Part shown: piece after piece, positions 1-7,127 of the stretch
How positions within the stretch are numbered: the stretch's first letter is position 1
Layout: the number at the start of each line of letters is the position of its first letter
Source: Bacteroidales bacterium
GTDB taxonomy: Bacteria; Bacteroidota; Bacteroidia; Bacteroidales; ML635J-15
NCBI GenBank assembly: GCA_007130555.1
Contig: SLSH01000252.1
Location: 1-13,054 of the forward strand
DNA length: 13,054 nt
Direction: 5' to 3'
Notes under the pieces: generated by a model
Seen by the model: only the letters and a program-made list of their open reading frames with translations
Told to the model about the DNA's origin: nothing
Database searches by the model: none
Program-made: the position numbers and the translations under genes

Positions 1-1018
1 ATCCGACCAGAAGAACATTATCAGCTCCAAAATGATCTCTGGACAATTCTCCTATATTTACCTGTTGAACCGTTGACATATCAGTATAAGAGGCATCTCC
101 TATATGAGTATTATGAGCCCATACAATTCCTTTTGAGTTTTCACCGTAAAAATTTCTTAATCTTTTTGCAGTTTTAAACATGTGTGTTGCTCTTGCATTC
201 CATGATGGAGATCTAAGTCCCTGGGCAGATTTTCGATAAAACCTTTCAGCATTTTTAACAACATAAGCATTCTGAACTGCATAAAAATAATCGTAATTAC
301 TTATATTTTTCAAGGAAGCTTTATTTTCCTCTATTAGTTTTACAACATTTACGGTATTATCCGAACAATCTGCTCTTCCTTCCTGCACATCGCGTGCATA
401 AGCCCAGCTATCACCTGTATAAGGAGTAAAACAATCATAATTATCCCGTACTTTTTCGTGCAATTGAGGTGCTTTATCTTTTAAGAAATTAATTAAAACC
501 TCCTTTGACCTCCACTCATCATATACATCCATTCCGTAAAACCCGACTTTTTTATCAGCAGGAAGTGAGCTATTATATTCTCTTAGCCATTCAATAAGAT
601 TTAAGACCTCATGATTTCCCCACATCCACATTGGCCATCTGTCAAGTTTCAATAAAACTTCTCTGGCTGAACCTGCTGCACCGGGTAAATCCTTAACATA
701 TCTGTTCAACTCGAAAAGACTTGCAAAATCCCCTTCTACAACAATAAAATTAAAATCTTTTTCAGAGATCAGTCTTCTGCTGATTGAATCCCTCCATGCA
801 TAATACTCATGTGTACCATGGCTGGCTTCTCCGAGTAATACGAGTTTTTTTACGGAAGCTTTTTCAATCAGAGCATCTAAATCAGATGCATTTACCATAA
901 CATTTGCTTTACTCTTGATGTGTTCATCCAAACTATTTCCATTCTCTCCGTTTGTGGCATAAGAGCATGAACTGAAAATAAATAAAAATACAAACTTTAA
1001 TAATAATAATGTTTTCAT
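1..1018 (-). CDS. Erythromycin esterase family protein, predicted lipoprotein (3' end outside window)
   Basis: The frame is open from an ATG at 1016-1018 to the left edge, giving 339 residues without a stop, so the C-terminus is missing; family members are usually about 400-450 residues. Residues 1-18 are a hydrophobic signal ending in FSSC, a loose Bacteroidota lipobox, so the protein is probably a lipoprotein or at least exported. The family signature is clear: LLGEASHGTHEYY at 61-73 (E64 and H67 match the metal/catalytic Glu and His of EreB-type enzymes), VVEGDF at 93-98, GFYGMDVY at 159-166, and WAHNTHIGDAS at 300-310 with H302 and H305. Known members hydrolyse the macrolide lactone, but many homologues in this family are chromosomal proteins of unknown substrate, so macrolide resistance should not be assumed. 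It is the last gene of the visible run, 101 bp after the M28 peptidase, with its own possible promoter and an 18-bp palindrome just before the start. Confidence 0.85.
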   Translation of the reverse strand, partial: MKTLLLLKFVFLFIFSSCSYATNGENGNSLDEHIKSKANVMVNASDLDALIEKASVKKLVLLGEASHGTHEYYAWRDSISRRLISEKDFNFIVVEGDFASLFELNRYVKDLPGAAGSAREVLLKLDRWPMWMWGNHEVLNLIEWLREYNSSLPADKKVGFYGMDVYDEWRSKEVLINFLKDKAPQLHEKVRDNYDCFTPYTGDSWAYARDVQEGRADCSDNTVNVVKLIEENKASLKNISNYDYFYAVQNAYVVKNAERFYRKSAQGLRSPSWNARATHMFKTAKRLRNFYGENSKGIVWAHNTHIGDASYTDMSTVQQVNIGELSRDHFGADNVLLVG

Positions 1019-1026
1019 ATTTATCA

Positions 1027-1044
1027 GTTTTTAAATTTAAAAAC
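1027..1044. promoter_or_regulatory. Perfect 18-bp palindrome before the erythromycin-esterase-like gene
   Basis: The sequence GTTTTTAAATTTAAAAAC is identical to its own reverse complement. It ends 8 bp before the ATG at 1018 and lies just downstream of a possible -7 box (1046-1053), so it would overlap the transcription start or sit in the leader. It could be an operator for a dimeric repressor or form a small hairpin. The AT-rich surroundings make chance palindromes more likely, but 18 perfect bases with G/C ends is long. Confidence 0.4.
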
Positions 1045-1045
1045 C

Positions 1046-1053
1046 GAAATATA
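1046..1053 (-). promoter_or_regulatory. Possible Bacteroidota -7 box (TATATTTC)
   Basis: Read on the minus strand this is TATATTTC, one mismatch from the Bacteroidota consensus TAnnTTTG, 27 bp before the ATG of the erythromycin-esterase-like gene. No clear -33 TTG/TTTG is visible at the expected distance; the upstream stretch is a T run. Weak call. Confidence 0.3.
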
Positions 1054-1119
1054 TAAAAAAAAAACTAAATAAATGATTAGTACATGATTTTTAAGATTAA
1101 TTGTATTTTTCTCCTGCAT

Positions 1120-2103
1120 TTACAAATTCTCTTCTAGAAGTAATCCTCCCGAAATTTTTATAATTTCTGTGCAATAATCAATATCAAGATTATCAATAAT
1201 ATCAAAAAAAGTATGGATATTATTATTAAAGGTATATTCATTAAAAAACACAGCCTTATATCCTTGTAAATGAAACGGATAGCTATCGGAATGATTCAAA
1301 AAACCTGTAGTTGTTACCGGTTTCAGAACCGTATAATTATGTGCAATATTTTCAATAATTTCAATAAATCTTTCGGTGCCCGGATATTTTTGGACATTAA
1401 ATTTCCACTGTTTTTTATTATCGGGATTATAAGCAATCATATCGTTATTTATCATTAATGCTACATTTACATTTTGCTCCGATAGTTTTTCGGCATAATA
1501 TGTACTTCCCATTTTATCAATTTCCTCGGCAGCAAAGCAAACAAATGTTATATTATATTTTGGTGATATTTGATGCTGTTTAAATACTCTGGCAACTTCC
1601 AAAACCGCTGCAATTCCGCTGGCATTATCGTCTGCACCGGGAGCATCAAAATCATCATTCATATAATTAATTGAATCATAATGAGCACCGAGAATATACT
1701 TTTTGTCTGTGTCTGTTTTGCCCTCAAGTCTTGCTACCACATTATACTGCCATGTTTTGAGTACAACTGTATGTCTTTCTATTTCGACATAAAAAGAATC
1801 CAAAACTACATTATCATATCCTGCATTTATAAATCTGTTTTTAAGCCATACTGCTATATCTCTCCTGTTTTCTGCAAGTGCAAAGCGGGTTTTAAAGTTT
1901 TCCATATCAATAATTATCTGCTGTACTGTATCAGTACTGATGCTTTGCAAAACTGCATTTATCAATGAATCTTTAAAAATATAGTCGGTCTCTTCCGATA
2001 TTCCGTCAAAACTATCCAAAAATCCGTTTGACCGGCAGTTTATACCAAAACAGGATGAAATCAATAAAAATATGATAAAAAAAACTATACTGATTCTTTT
2101 CAT
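1120..2103 (-). CDS. M28 family zinc metallopeptidase, predicted lipoprotein
   Basis: A 327-residue secreted aminopeptidase-like protein with the two-zinc M28 fold. All five metal-ligand motifs are visible (numbering from the ATG at 2103): H141 in LGAHYDS, D158 in PGADDNASG, the Glu pair E193/E194 in FAAEE, D221 in INNDMIAY, and H297 in NNIHTFFD. This set fits an active peptidase that trims N-terminal residues outside the cytoplasm. Residues 1-18 are a signal peptide ending in ISSC, so C18 is the likely lipidated Cys. The frame extends 26 codons upstream to a TTG at 2181, but that start would bury the signal peptide and begin only 1 bp from the nusB stop; the ATG at 2103 is far better. It follows nusB by 79 bp and has a perfect TAnnTTTG box ending 5 bp before the ATG, so it is probably transcribed on its own. 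The substrate is not known. Confidence 0.9.
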   Translation of the reverse strand: MKRISIVFFIIFLLISSCFGINCRSNGFLDSFDGISEETDYIFKDSLINAVLQSISTDTVQQIIIDMENFKTRFALAENRRDIAVWLKNRFINAGYDNVVLDSFYVEIERHTVVLKTWQYNVVARLEGKTDTDKKYILGAHYDSINYMNDDFDAPGADDNASGIAAVLEVARVFKQHQISPKYNITFVCFAAEEIDKMGSTYYAEKLSEQNVNVALMINNDMIAYNPDNKKQWKFNVQKYPGTERFIEIIENIAHNYTVLKPVTTTGFLNHSDSYPFHLQGYKAVFFNEYTFNNNIHTFFDIIDNLDIDYCTEIIKISGGLLLEENL

Positions 2104-2108
2104 ACTTA

Positions 2109-2116
2109 CAAAAATA
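2109..2116 (-). promoter_or_regulatory. -7 promoter box TATTTTTG, predicted leaderless start for the M28 peptidase gene
   Basis: TATTTTTG on the minus strand matches TAnnTTTG exactly. Only TAAGT separates it from the ATG at 2103. Since the Bacteroidota start site lies roughly 5-8 bases after this box, the mRNA would start at or next to the ATG. No good -33 TTG is seen at 19-21 bp, which lowers confidence. Confidence 0.45.
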
Positions 2117-2182
2117 ATAATCATGTGTAAACTTTGGTAAAAAAATGATTTATTTAAATTTATTCCTTGCTTGTTATTCAAT

Positions 2183-3121
2183 TTACAATAAGCCTCTACC
2201 GGATTTATTCAGTGTTCCTGCTTCTTTTTGGTTGATATAAACAGCATCCAAGATACCGTTTATAAAATGATTGCTTTTTTGCGTACTGTAATATTTTGCA
2301 ATATCAAGATATTCGTTAATGGCAACTTTTACGGGTATGTCGGGCATTTTCAACAATTCGCACAATGCAAGATGCAGTATAACTTTATCAAGCGTAGCGA
2401 TTCTTTTCAAATCCCATTTCTGTAAATATTCTATAATAATTACATCAAATTCATCCGAATTTAAAATAGTTTTTTTTAATAAATCCATTCCGAACTTTTT
2501 ATCGTCTTTAGATTTATAAACATCATCGGTAATAATATACTCGCTGTTATCAGGTGTTTTATTAATATTTTTTATGATAACACTAAGCAGATACTCCAAA
2601 TCATCATTCCAATATATATTCTTATCCTCCAGAATTTTGTCCATTTTATCATTATCAATTATTATTTTATTGATAATTTTTCTCAGTATATCTCTATCCG
2701 CCTCTAAAGAATTATTTTCGGAGTTCATGTATTTATTATAGAAATTACTTTCTTCAATTTTTCCCCAAATGTTTTTAATTAATTCATAATCTTCCATCCA
2801 GTTATATTCGGAGTTTTTAATATAATTTTCTACTGTGCGGTTATTTAAGATTTTCTCAAAAATAATATTATCGACAAATCTTGTATTAGGGTTTAAATCT
2901 TCCTTATTTGGCAGAAATTTATTTTGCCTGACTTCAATTTTTTGTTTTGCATAATCTCTTATCTGTATTAATAAACAAAATAAACTTATATACAAATTGT
3001 AAGAATGAGAAATGCTTTTATCAAATGTTTTAACAGCGTCTTCAAGCAATAAATCACCATTCTGTTTAAAGGCGTAATATGTTTGCATTGCTTTTATTCG
3101 CAATAACCTTCTATTAATCAT
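2183..3121 (-). CDS. nusB: Transcription antitermination factor NusB (long Bacteroidota form)
   Basis: Cytoplasmic RNA-binding factor that joins NusE (ribosomal protein S10) on boxA RNA and supports rRNA transcription antitermination. The NusB signature is at the C-terminus: WDLKRIATLDKVILHLALCELL spread over about 236-257, PVKVAINEYLDIAKYYST at 263-280 and SNHFINGILDAV at 283-294. The N-terminus MINRRLLRIKAMQTYYAF (1-18) is the matching first helix. At 312 residues it is about twice the length of the E. coli protein (about 140); the extra charged helical stretch at about 30-220 is usual for Bacteroidota NusB. The ATG at 3121 is preceded by a perfect TAnnTTTG box at 3142-3149. It lies 194 bp after xseA with a repeat-rich spacer between, so it probably has its own promoter. 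Confidence 0.93.
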   Translation of the reverse strand: MINRRLLRIKAMQTYYAFKQNGDLLLEDAVKTFDKSISHSYNLYISLFCLLIQIRDYAKQKIEVRQNKFLPNKEDLNPNTRFVDNIIFEKILNNRTVENYIKNSEYNWMEDYELIKNIWGKIEESNFYNKYMNSENNSLEADRDILRKIINKIIIDNDKMDKILEDKNIYWNDDLEYLLSVIIKNINKTPDNSEYIITDDVYKSKDDKKFGMDLLKKTILNSDEFDVIIIEYLQKWDLKRIATLDKVILHLALCELLKMPDIPVKVAINEYLDIAKYYSTQKSNHFINGILDAVYINQKEAGTLNKSGRGLL

Positions 3122-3141
3122 TATAATGAACTTTTACGGCT

Positions 3142-3149
3142 CAAATATA
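3142..3149 (-). promoter_or_regulatory. -7 promoter box TATATTTG before nusB
   Basis: Minus-strand TATATTTG is a perfect match to the Bacteroidota -7 consensus TAnnTTTG, 20 bp before the nusB ATG, predicting a short leader of about 12-15 bases. A TTTC at about 17 bp upstream is the nearest -33-like triplet; no true TTTG is seen. Confidence 0.5.
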
Positions 3150-3206
3150 TATAAATAATGGTAATTGAAAATAAAAAATCAAAAAAATCTTAGAAACTAC
3201 TACAAA

Positions 3207-3274
3207 TTTAAGGGGATAAGGGGATAAGGGAGATAAAGGTATAAGGGGATATGGGATTATACCCCTCCCTTAAA
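3207..3274 (-). terminator. Imperfect inverted repeat enclosing the octamer array, possible xseA 3' hairpin
   Basis: TTTAAGGG at 3207-3214 and CCCTTAAA at 3267-3274 are perfect 8-bp inverted arms, and CCCC at 3262-3265 can also pair with one of the inner GGGG runs. In the transcript the stem would be closed by the C-rich repeats on its 3' side and is followed, about 20 bases later, by T-rich sequence rather than an immediate T tract. It may end the xseA transcript or act as an mRNA-stabilising 3' hairpin; it is not a textbook terminator. Confidence 0.4.
3210..3258. repeat. Degenerate octamer tandem repeat, six units of AAGGGGAT
   Basis: Plus-strand units are AAGGGGAT (3210), AAGGGGAT (3218), AAGGGAGAT (3226, 9 bp), AAAGGTAT (3235), AAGGGGAT (3243) and ATGGGATT (3251). 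The stretch is strikingly G-rich in an AT-rich genome and has five runs of three or four G on the plus strand separated mainly by 4-base loops, so it could form a G-quadruplex on the template strand. In the xseA/nusB transcript direction the RNA is C-rich. It codes for nothing. The imperfect units suggest slippage followed by drift. Confidence 0.75.
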
Positions 3275-3315
3275 ATAGTTATAGAACGAAATATTAATTT
3301 TATTAATTTCTCGGT

Positions 3316-4689
3316 TTACTTTTTCCTCTCCACCCTGCTTACAACACCGGATTTATAAAAAACAGTTTCGATTTCATCGTTAACGGCAAGACTTTTGGCA
3401 TCTTTTATGATTTTTCCCTTATGTCTGGTAATTGAAAAACCACGTTTCAGAATATTTTCGGGTGAAATTAAACGGATATTGTTTTCGATATTTTCAAGTT
3501 TGTTGTTTTTATTATAAATATCGGATTTTACTGCGGTTTTAAAGTTTATACCGAGTTGTAAAAGATTTTTATATTGTGATTTAATTATTTCTTTACTGTA
3601 AATATGCTTTTTATTGTTCAGTAATTCCAGTTTTGAATTTTTAAGTTGAATATAATTATTAACGGCATGCTTCAGTCTAAAAATAAACTCGTTGCAATTT
3701 TCCTGTTTTTCGGTAATAATATTTCTGAGTCTGGATATTTTCATGCTTGCCCGTGTTAAAAGCATATTATTTATGTAAATTCTATCTTTAACTATATCAA
3801 TAATTTCATTACCGATTTCGGTTATTTGATTTTCAAATTTATAAGTATTATCAATAATAAAATTTGCAACGGCAGTAGGAGTTTTAAGTTTTGTATGAGC
3901 TACAATATCCGTAACGGTATCGTCTCTTTCGTGCCCTATTCCCGAAATTACCGGAATAGGAAATTGTGTAATATGAAAGGCTATATTATAATTATCAAAA
4001 GCCGCGAGATCAGTTTTCGAGCCCCCTCCCCTGATGATTGTTACAACATCAAAGTTTTCGTTTTTTTCGAATATATTATTAAAAGCCTGAATTACTGAAG
4101 GCTCGGTATTTATTCCCTGCATATTTGCCTCAAAAAGATTTATATCGTATTTATAGTCGTATTTATTATTATTAAGTTGATTTATAAAGTCCTCATATCC
4201 CGCTGCTGATACTGATGATATAACGGCAATTCTTTTTACGGGACTTGGCAGTTCAAGTGATTTATTCAGTTCAATAACATTTTCGGCTTTAAGTTTATCA
4301 ATAATTTCCTTTCTTCGTTTTGCAATATCTCCGAGGGTATAACTCGGGTCAATATCTCTGATATTGAGTGATATTCCATAAACCTCATGAAAATCAACGC
4401 TTACTTTTATCAAAACACTTATTCCGTCTGTAAGACCTGCTCCTGTTGCCGATTCAAAATATTTTTTTAACTGCGAATAAATTGATGACCAGATTACTGC
4501 TCTTGATGTGGCAATTATATTATCGTCTTTCGTGGATTTCTGAACTAATTCAAGATAACAGTGTCCGCTACGATGTAAGTTTATGCGGTTAATTTCCGCA
4601 ACAAGCCATACGGGAGAAAGAAACTTGCTTTCAATAGAACTTCTTATATCCCTGTTTAATTCCAGTAATGTGTATGTATGTCCGCTCAT
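3316..4689 (-). CDS. xseA: Exodeoxyribonuclease VII large subunit XseA
   Basis: Catalytic subunit of exonuclease VII, which with several XseB copies degrades single-stranded DNA from both ends into oligonucleotides in the cytoplasm. The 457-residue protein has the expected layout: an N-terminal OB-fold (about 5-112, with VWLVAEINRI and the GISLNIRDIDPSYTLG end), the nuclease core with SSVSAAGYEDF (158-168), IIRGGGSKTDLAAFDN (218-233) and SGIGHERDDTVTD (249-261), a long charged helical segment (about 280-400) where XseB would bind, and the C-terminal NILKRGFSI motif. Its ATG directly follows the TAA of the S8 protease gene with no base between, so translation is probably coupled. No xseB-like ORF follows in the 194 bp before nusB, although xseB commonly sits next to xseA; it must be elsewhere or absent. 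Confidence 0.95.
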   Translation of the reverse strand: MSGHTYTLLELNRDIRSSIESKFLSPVWLVAEINRINLHRSGHCYLELVQKSTKDDNIIATSRAVIWSSIYSQLKKYFESATGAGLTDGISVLIKVSVDFHEVYGISLNIRDIDPSYTLGDIAKRRKEIIDKLKAENVIELNKSLELPSPVKRIAVISSVSAAGYEDFINQLNNNKYDYKYDINLFEANMQGINTEPSVIQAFNNIFEKNENFDVVTIIRGGGSKTDLAAFDNYNIAFHITQFPIPVISGIGHERDDTVTDIVAHTKLKTPTAVANFIIDNTYKFENQITEIGNEIIDIVKDRIYINNMLLTRASMKISRLRNIITEKQENCNEFIFRLKHAVNNYIQLKNSKLELLNNKKHIYSKEIIKSQYKNLLQLGINFKTAVKSDIYNKNNKLENIENNIRLISPENILKRGFSITRHKGKIIKDAKSLAVNDEIETVFYKSGVVSRVERKK

Positions 4690-6381
4690 TTATCGTTTTA
4701 TAATAATCTGCGAAAACTTTCCGCTGTTACTTAGAATTGATAAAACATAAAAACCTGTTTTAATATCTTTAAGTTTACCGATTTCGATAGTATTACTTTG
4801 AGTTTGGTAACCAAGATATTTTTTCGTAAAAATTGTTCTTCCGCTTACATCTGTTACCGATACTGTTATTTTTTCGTTTTGCATATAATCGGGATAAGTA
4901 ATACTGAATTTTCGGTAAAACGGATTTGGAAATATTCTTATGCGAATATCCTGAGGATATAAAACAGCATTTTCAAGGATATGCGAGGCAATTTCGAAAT
5001 CGGGCAATCCGTATCCGTAGTATTTGTCGGGGTTCAGGTAATGAGATGAGGACATTTTAATTGCCTGAATAATTTCCAGATTTGATTTTTGCGGATGTTT
5101 TTGCCATAAACATGCAGTAAGTCCGCATATTACGGGAGCAGCAAAAGATGTTCCGAATCCTCTGCTCAATGAGTCTTTAATGTGCTGTACTGCTGTTTGA
5201 ATTCCAATTGAAACCACATCGGGTTTTATTCTGTCGTCTGATGTTGGTCCTATTGAAGATATTGTAGCAATTTCCTTATTATGTCTTATTGCACCGACGC
5301 TTATAATGTCATCGGCATCAGCCGGCACACCGATATGGGGATTTTTTTTGCTTCGTCCCGAATTTCCTCCCGCTGCTACCACAATCATGCCCTTCTGAGA
5401 AGCTATATTTGCAGCCTGTGAAATTATTGCCGTTTTTCCGTTTAAATCTTTATAATAATAATCAAATTCGGAGTCATCAAATTTAAAATATCCCAGCGAA
5501 ACATTTATTAAATCTGCACCCATACTGTCGGAAAGTTCGGCTGCTGACACCCAGTATAATTCTTCTATCATTGTTTCGGAACGTGTATCTTCGGTTATAA
5601 ACAGCATATACTCTGCTTCGGGAGCTGTTCCGATTAAATAACCCGGAAAAATTGCAGCTAATGCCGATAAAACAAGAGTTCCGTGAGTATGTTCATTATA
5701 TACATCCTCTCCCCCGTAAACAAAATTTCCGGTTTTTATAATTCTGTTTTCTGCAAACAAATGGTCAAAAGACGATATTGACGGGACTCTGTCGAACCCC
5801 GTATCGGTAATTGCTATCAACATTCCTTTGCCGCGATATCCGTTATCATGAAGTTTTTGTCCGCTGTGAAAATATACCTGATTTTCGCTGTCCCCGTAAT
5901 CATAATAATTATACCGTACTATTGTCATGGATTTTTTTTCAACACCGCTTATTTCCTTATCATCAGTTTCATCTTCTTCATTATTGTCTGTTTCATTATC
6001 GTCTTCGCTGACAGATAGCAACTTAACTGAATTATTAACAAACGACAGATTTGTTATCGTATCCATAAGCAAACTGTCTGATGTTTCAACCGTAACAGCA
6101 TTAAACCATTTTGATTTCAGCAAAACATTCAAACCTAAATTTTCAAGACTGTCAATATAAATCTGAGTTACGGGTAAATCTCTTTCTTCAATATTTATAT
6201 TTTGATTTATTCGTCTTTGAACAGCTCTGTCGCTTAAAAATTCATGAGGTTTATTTATGCTGTATGTATTGTAATTCTTGTCAGTAAGTTCGATATAATA
6301 TTTTGAAGAGCTAACCTGTGATACCGAGCAAAAATACGACAGACAAAATACAGATATAATTGTAATTTTTAGTATTTTCAT
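4690..6381 (-). CDS. S8 subtilisin-like serine protease with type IX secretion sorting domain
   Basis: A 563-residue secreted protease. Numbering is from the ATG at 6381. Residues 1-22 are a signal peptide. A propeptide-like region follows, typical of the Bacteroidota family (EFLSDRAVQRR, LPVTQIYIDSL, WFNAVTV), then a very acidic linker at about 125-146. The catalytic domain has D193 in AITDTGFD, H233 in EHTHGT, oxyanion N340 in AAGGNSG and S412 in GFGTSFAAP, so it looks active. The last 80 or so residues (IFPNPFYRKFSI ... TGFYVLSI ... IIIKR) are a type A type IX sorting domain, normally cut off as the protein is exported through the outer membrane and anchored or released. The frame extends six codons to a TTG at 6399 that would overlap the upstream lipoprotein gene; the ATG at 6381 leaves a 10-bp gap and exposes the signal peptide. 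It is tightly linked to the lipoprotein gene upstream and xseA downstream. The substrate is unknown. Confidence 0.93.
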   Translation of the reverse strand: MKILKITIISVFCLSYFCSVSQVSSSKYYIELTDKNYNTYSINKPHEFLSDRAVQRRINQNINIEERDLPVTQIYIDSLENLGLNVLLKSKWFNAVTVETSDSLLMDTITNLSFVNNSVKLLSVSEDDNETDNNEEDETDDKEISGVEKKSMTIVRYNYYDYGDSENQVYFHSGQKLHDNGYRGKGMLIAITDTGFDRVPSISSFDHLFAENRIIKTGNFVYGGEDVYNEHTHGTLVLSALAAIFPGYLIGTAPEAEYMLFITEDTRSETMIEELYWVSAAELSDSMGADLINVSLGYFKFDDSEFDYYYKDLNGKTAIISQAANIASQKGMIVVAAGGNSGRSKKNPHIGVPADADDIISVGAIRHNKEIATISSIGPTSDDRIKPDVVSIGIQTAVQHIKDSLSRGFGTSFAAPVICGLTACLWQKHPQKSNLEIIQAIKMSSSHYLNPDKYYGYGLPDFEIASHILENAVLYPQDIRIRIFPNPFYRKFSITYPDYMQNEKITVSVTDVSGRTIFTKKYLGYQTQSNTIEIGKLKDIKTGFYVLSILSNSGKFSQIIIKR

Positions 6382-6391
6382 AGAAATATTA

Positions 6392-7096
6392 TCAATCAAC
6401 GGAATAACTTACAAGTTCCTGAATATAGATAGTTCCTGTAGTAATTCTTTCTTCAATTGGTACACCATAAATTACTTCCTGTGAATTTAACGAAGTATGT
6501 TCTTTATAAATCAGCCCGACATTAAAAGCATAAATCTCATAATGAAGTTCTTTGTGTATAAGAGATACAGCATCATTTTGCATAACAGTTAAGCAATGGT
6601 CGAAACTATGTCCGTTTATTGTTTTAGAAACATTTAATTCGGTAATTTCATATTTTTGCTCATCCATGTCATTATAAACATTTCCGTTCCAGCTCAAGTC
6701 AATTTTTAAAGGGAATCTTATTTTCACAAATCTTAGATTTTCTTCAACTTTATGAGCCATATTATTAATTAGTTTTGACTGCCATACATTATAAATTTCC
6801 CATGGGTCGTCCTGATTTATTTTTTTATGTCTTTCCAGTCTATATGCTATATCATTTTGATTATCAATAATTGTATCTTCCACATATTCTTTAATAAAAT
6901 ATTTAACCGTATCATAGTACTCAGACGGTGCATCAATTGTAATTTCGGTAATTTTATAAATAATATAATTTCCCGTTTTCAGGGGAAAATATTTTTTATC
7001 CGAGTCCACATCCTTGTCATCAATCGGGTCTTTTTTACAGGATGCGACTAATATTATTGCAGTCAGCAAAAATAATATGAACTTACGAACTTGCAT
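6392..7096 (-). CDS. Lipoprotein of unknown function
   Basis: A 234-residue protein starting MQVRKFILFLLTAIILVASC: a classic lipoprotein signal with lipobox LVASC and C20 as the lipidated residue. The next residues, KKDPIDDKDVDSD, are acidic, as in Bacteroidota surface-exposed lipoproteins (lipoprotein export signal type). The mature part begins YFPLKTGNYIIYKI, an opening I recall from small Bacteroidota lipoproteins, and seems to be a beta-rich single domain; I recognise no enzyme motif. A longer frame starts at an ATG at 7171, but this overlaps the upstream gene by 44 bp and adds 25 residues before the signal peptide, so the ATG at 7096 is chosen. Its TGA is 10 bp before the S8 protease ATG, so the two are co-transcribed and may act together on the cell surface; this is context only. 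A TATTTTTG box ends 4 bp before the ATG. Confidence 0.8.
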   Translation of the reverse strand: MQVRKFILFLLTAIILVASCKKDPIDDKDVDSDKKYFPLKTGNYIIYKITEITIDAPSEYYDTVKYFIKEYVEDTIIDNQNDIAYRLERHKKINQDDPWEIYNVWQSKLINNMAHKVEENLRFVKIRFPLKIDLSWNGNVYNDMDEQKYEITELNVSKTINGHSFDHCLTVMQNDAVSLIHKELHYEIYAFNVGLIYKEHTSLNSQEVIYGVPIEERITTGTIYIQELVSYSVD

Positions 7097-7100
7097 AAAG

Positions 7101-7108
7101 CAAAAATA
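7101..7108 (-). promoter_or_regulatory. -7 promoter box TATTTTTG, predicted leaderless start for the lipoprotein gene
   Basis: Minus-strand TATTTTTG is an exact TAnnTTTG match and is separated from the ATG at 7096 only by CTTT. It sits in the 31-bp gap after the preceding gene and would start a lipoprotein-protease-xseA transcript at the ATG itself. The same octamer at nearly the same distance precedes the M28 gene. No -33 TTG is evident. Confidence 0.45.
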
Positions 7109-7127
7109 ATATTTTTTTTTATAAAAA

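Noticed and set aside
1..1018. Acquired macrolide-resistance gene on a mobile element
   Set aside because: No transposase, integrase or terminal repeats are visible, base composition matches the neighbours, and it sits in an ordinary chromosomal gene run.
2104..2181. Extended N-terminus of the M28 peptidase from 2181
   Set aside because: It begins at a TTG, puts 26 residues before a clear signal peptide, and abuts the nusB stop. A promoter box lies inside it. The ATG at 2103 fits better.
1270..2519. Plus-strand ORFs of 62-95 codons opposite the M28 peptidase and nusB
   Set aside because: They lie wholly antisense to well-supported genes and have Cys/Phe/Ile-rich compositions typical of reverse readings of AT-rich genes.
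3210..3258. CRISPR array
   Set aside because: The units are only 8 bp and directly adjacent with no spacers, and there are no cas genes.
6382..6399. Six-codon N-terminal extension of the S8 protease
   Set aside because: It begins at a TTG overlapping the lipoprotein gene's stop; the next ATG starts a normal signal peptide.
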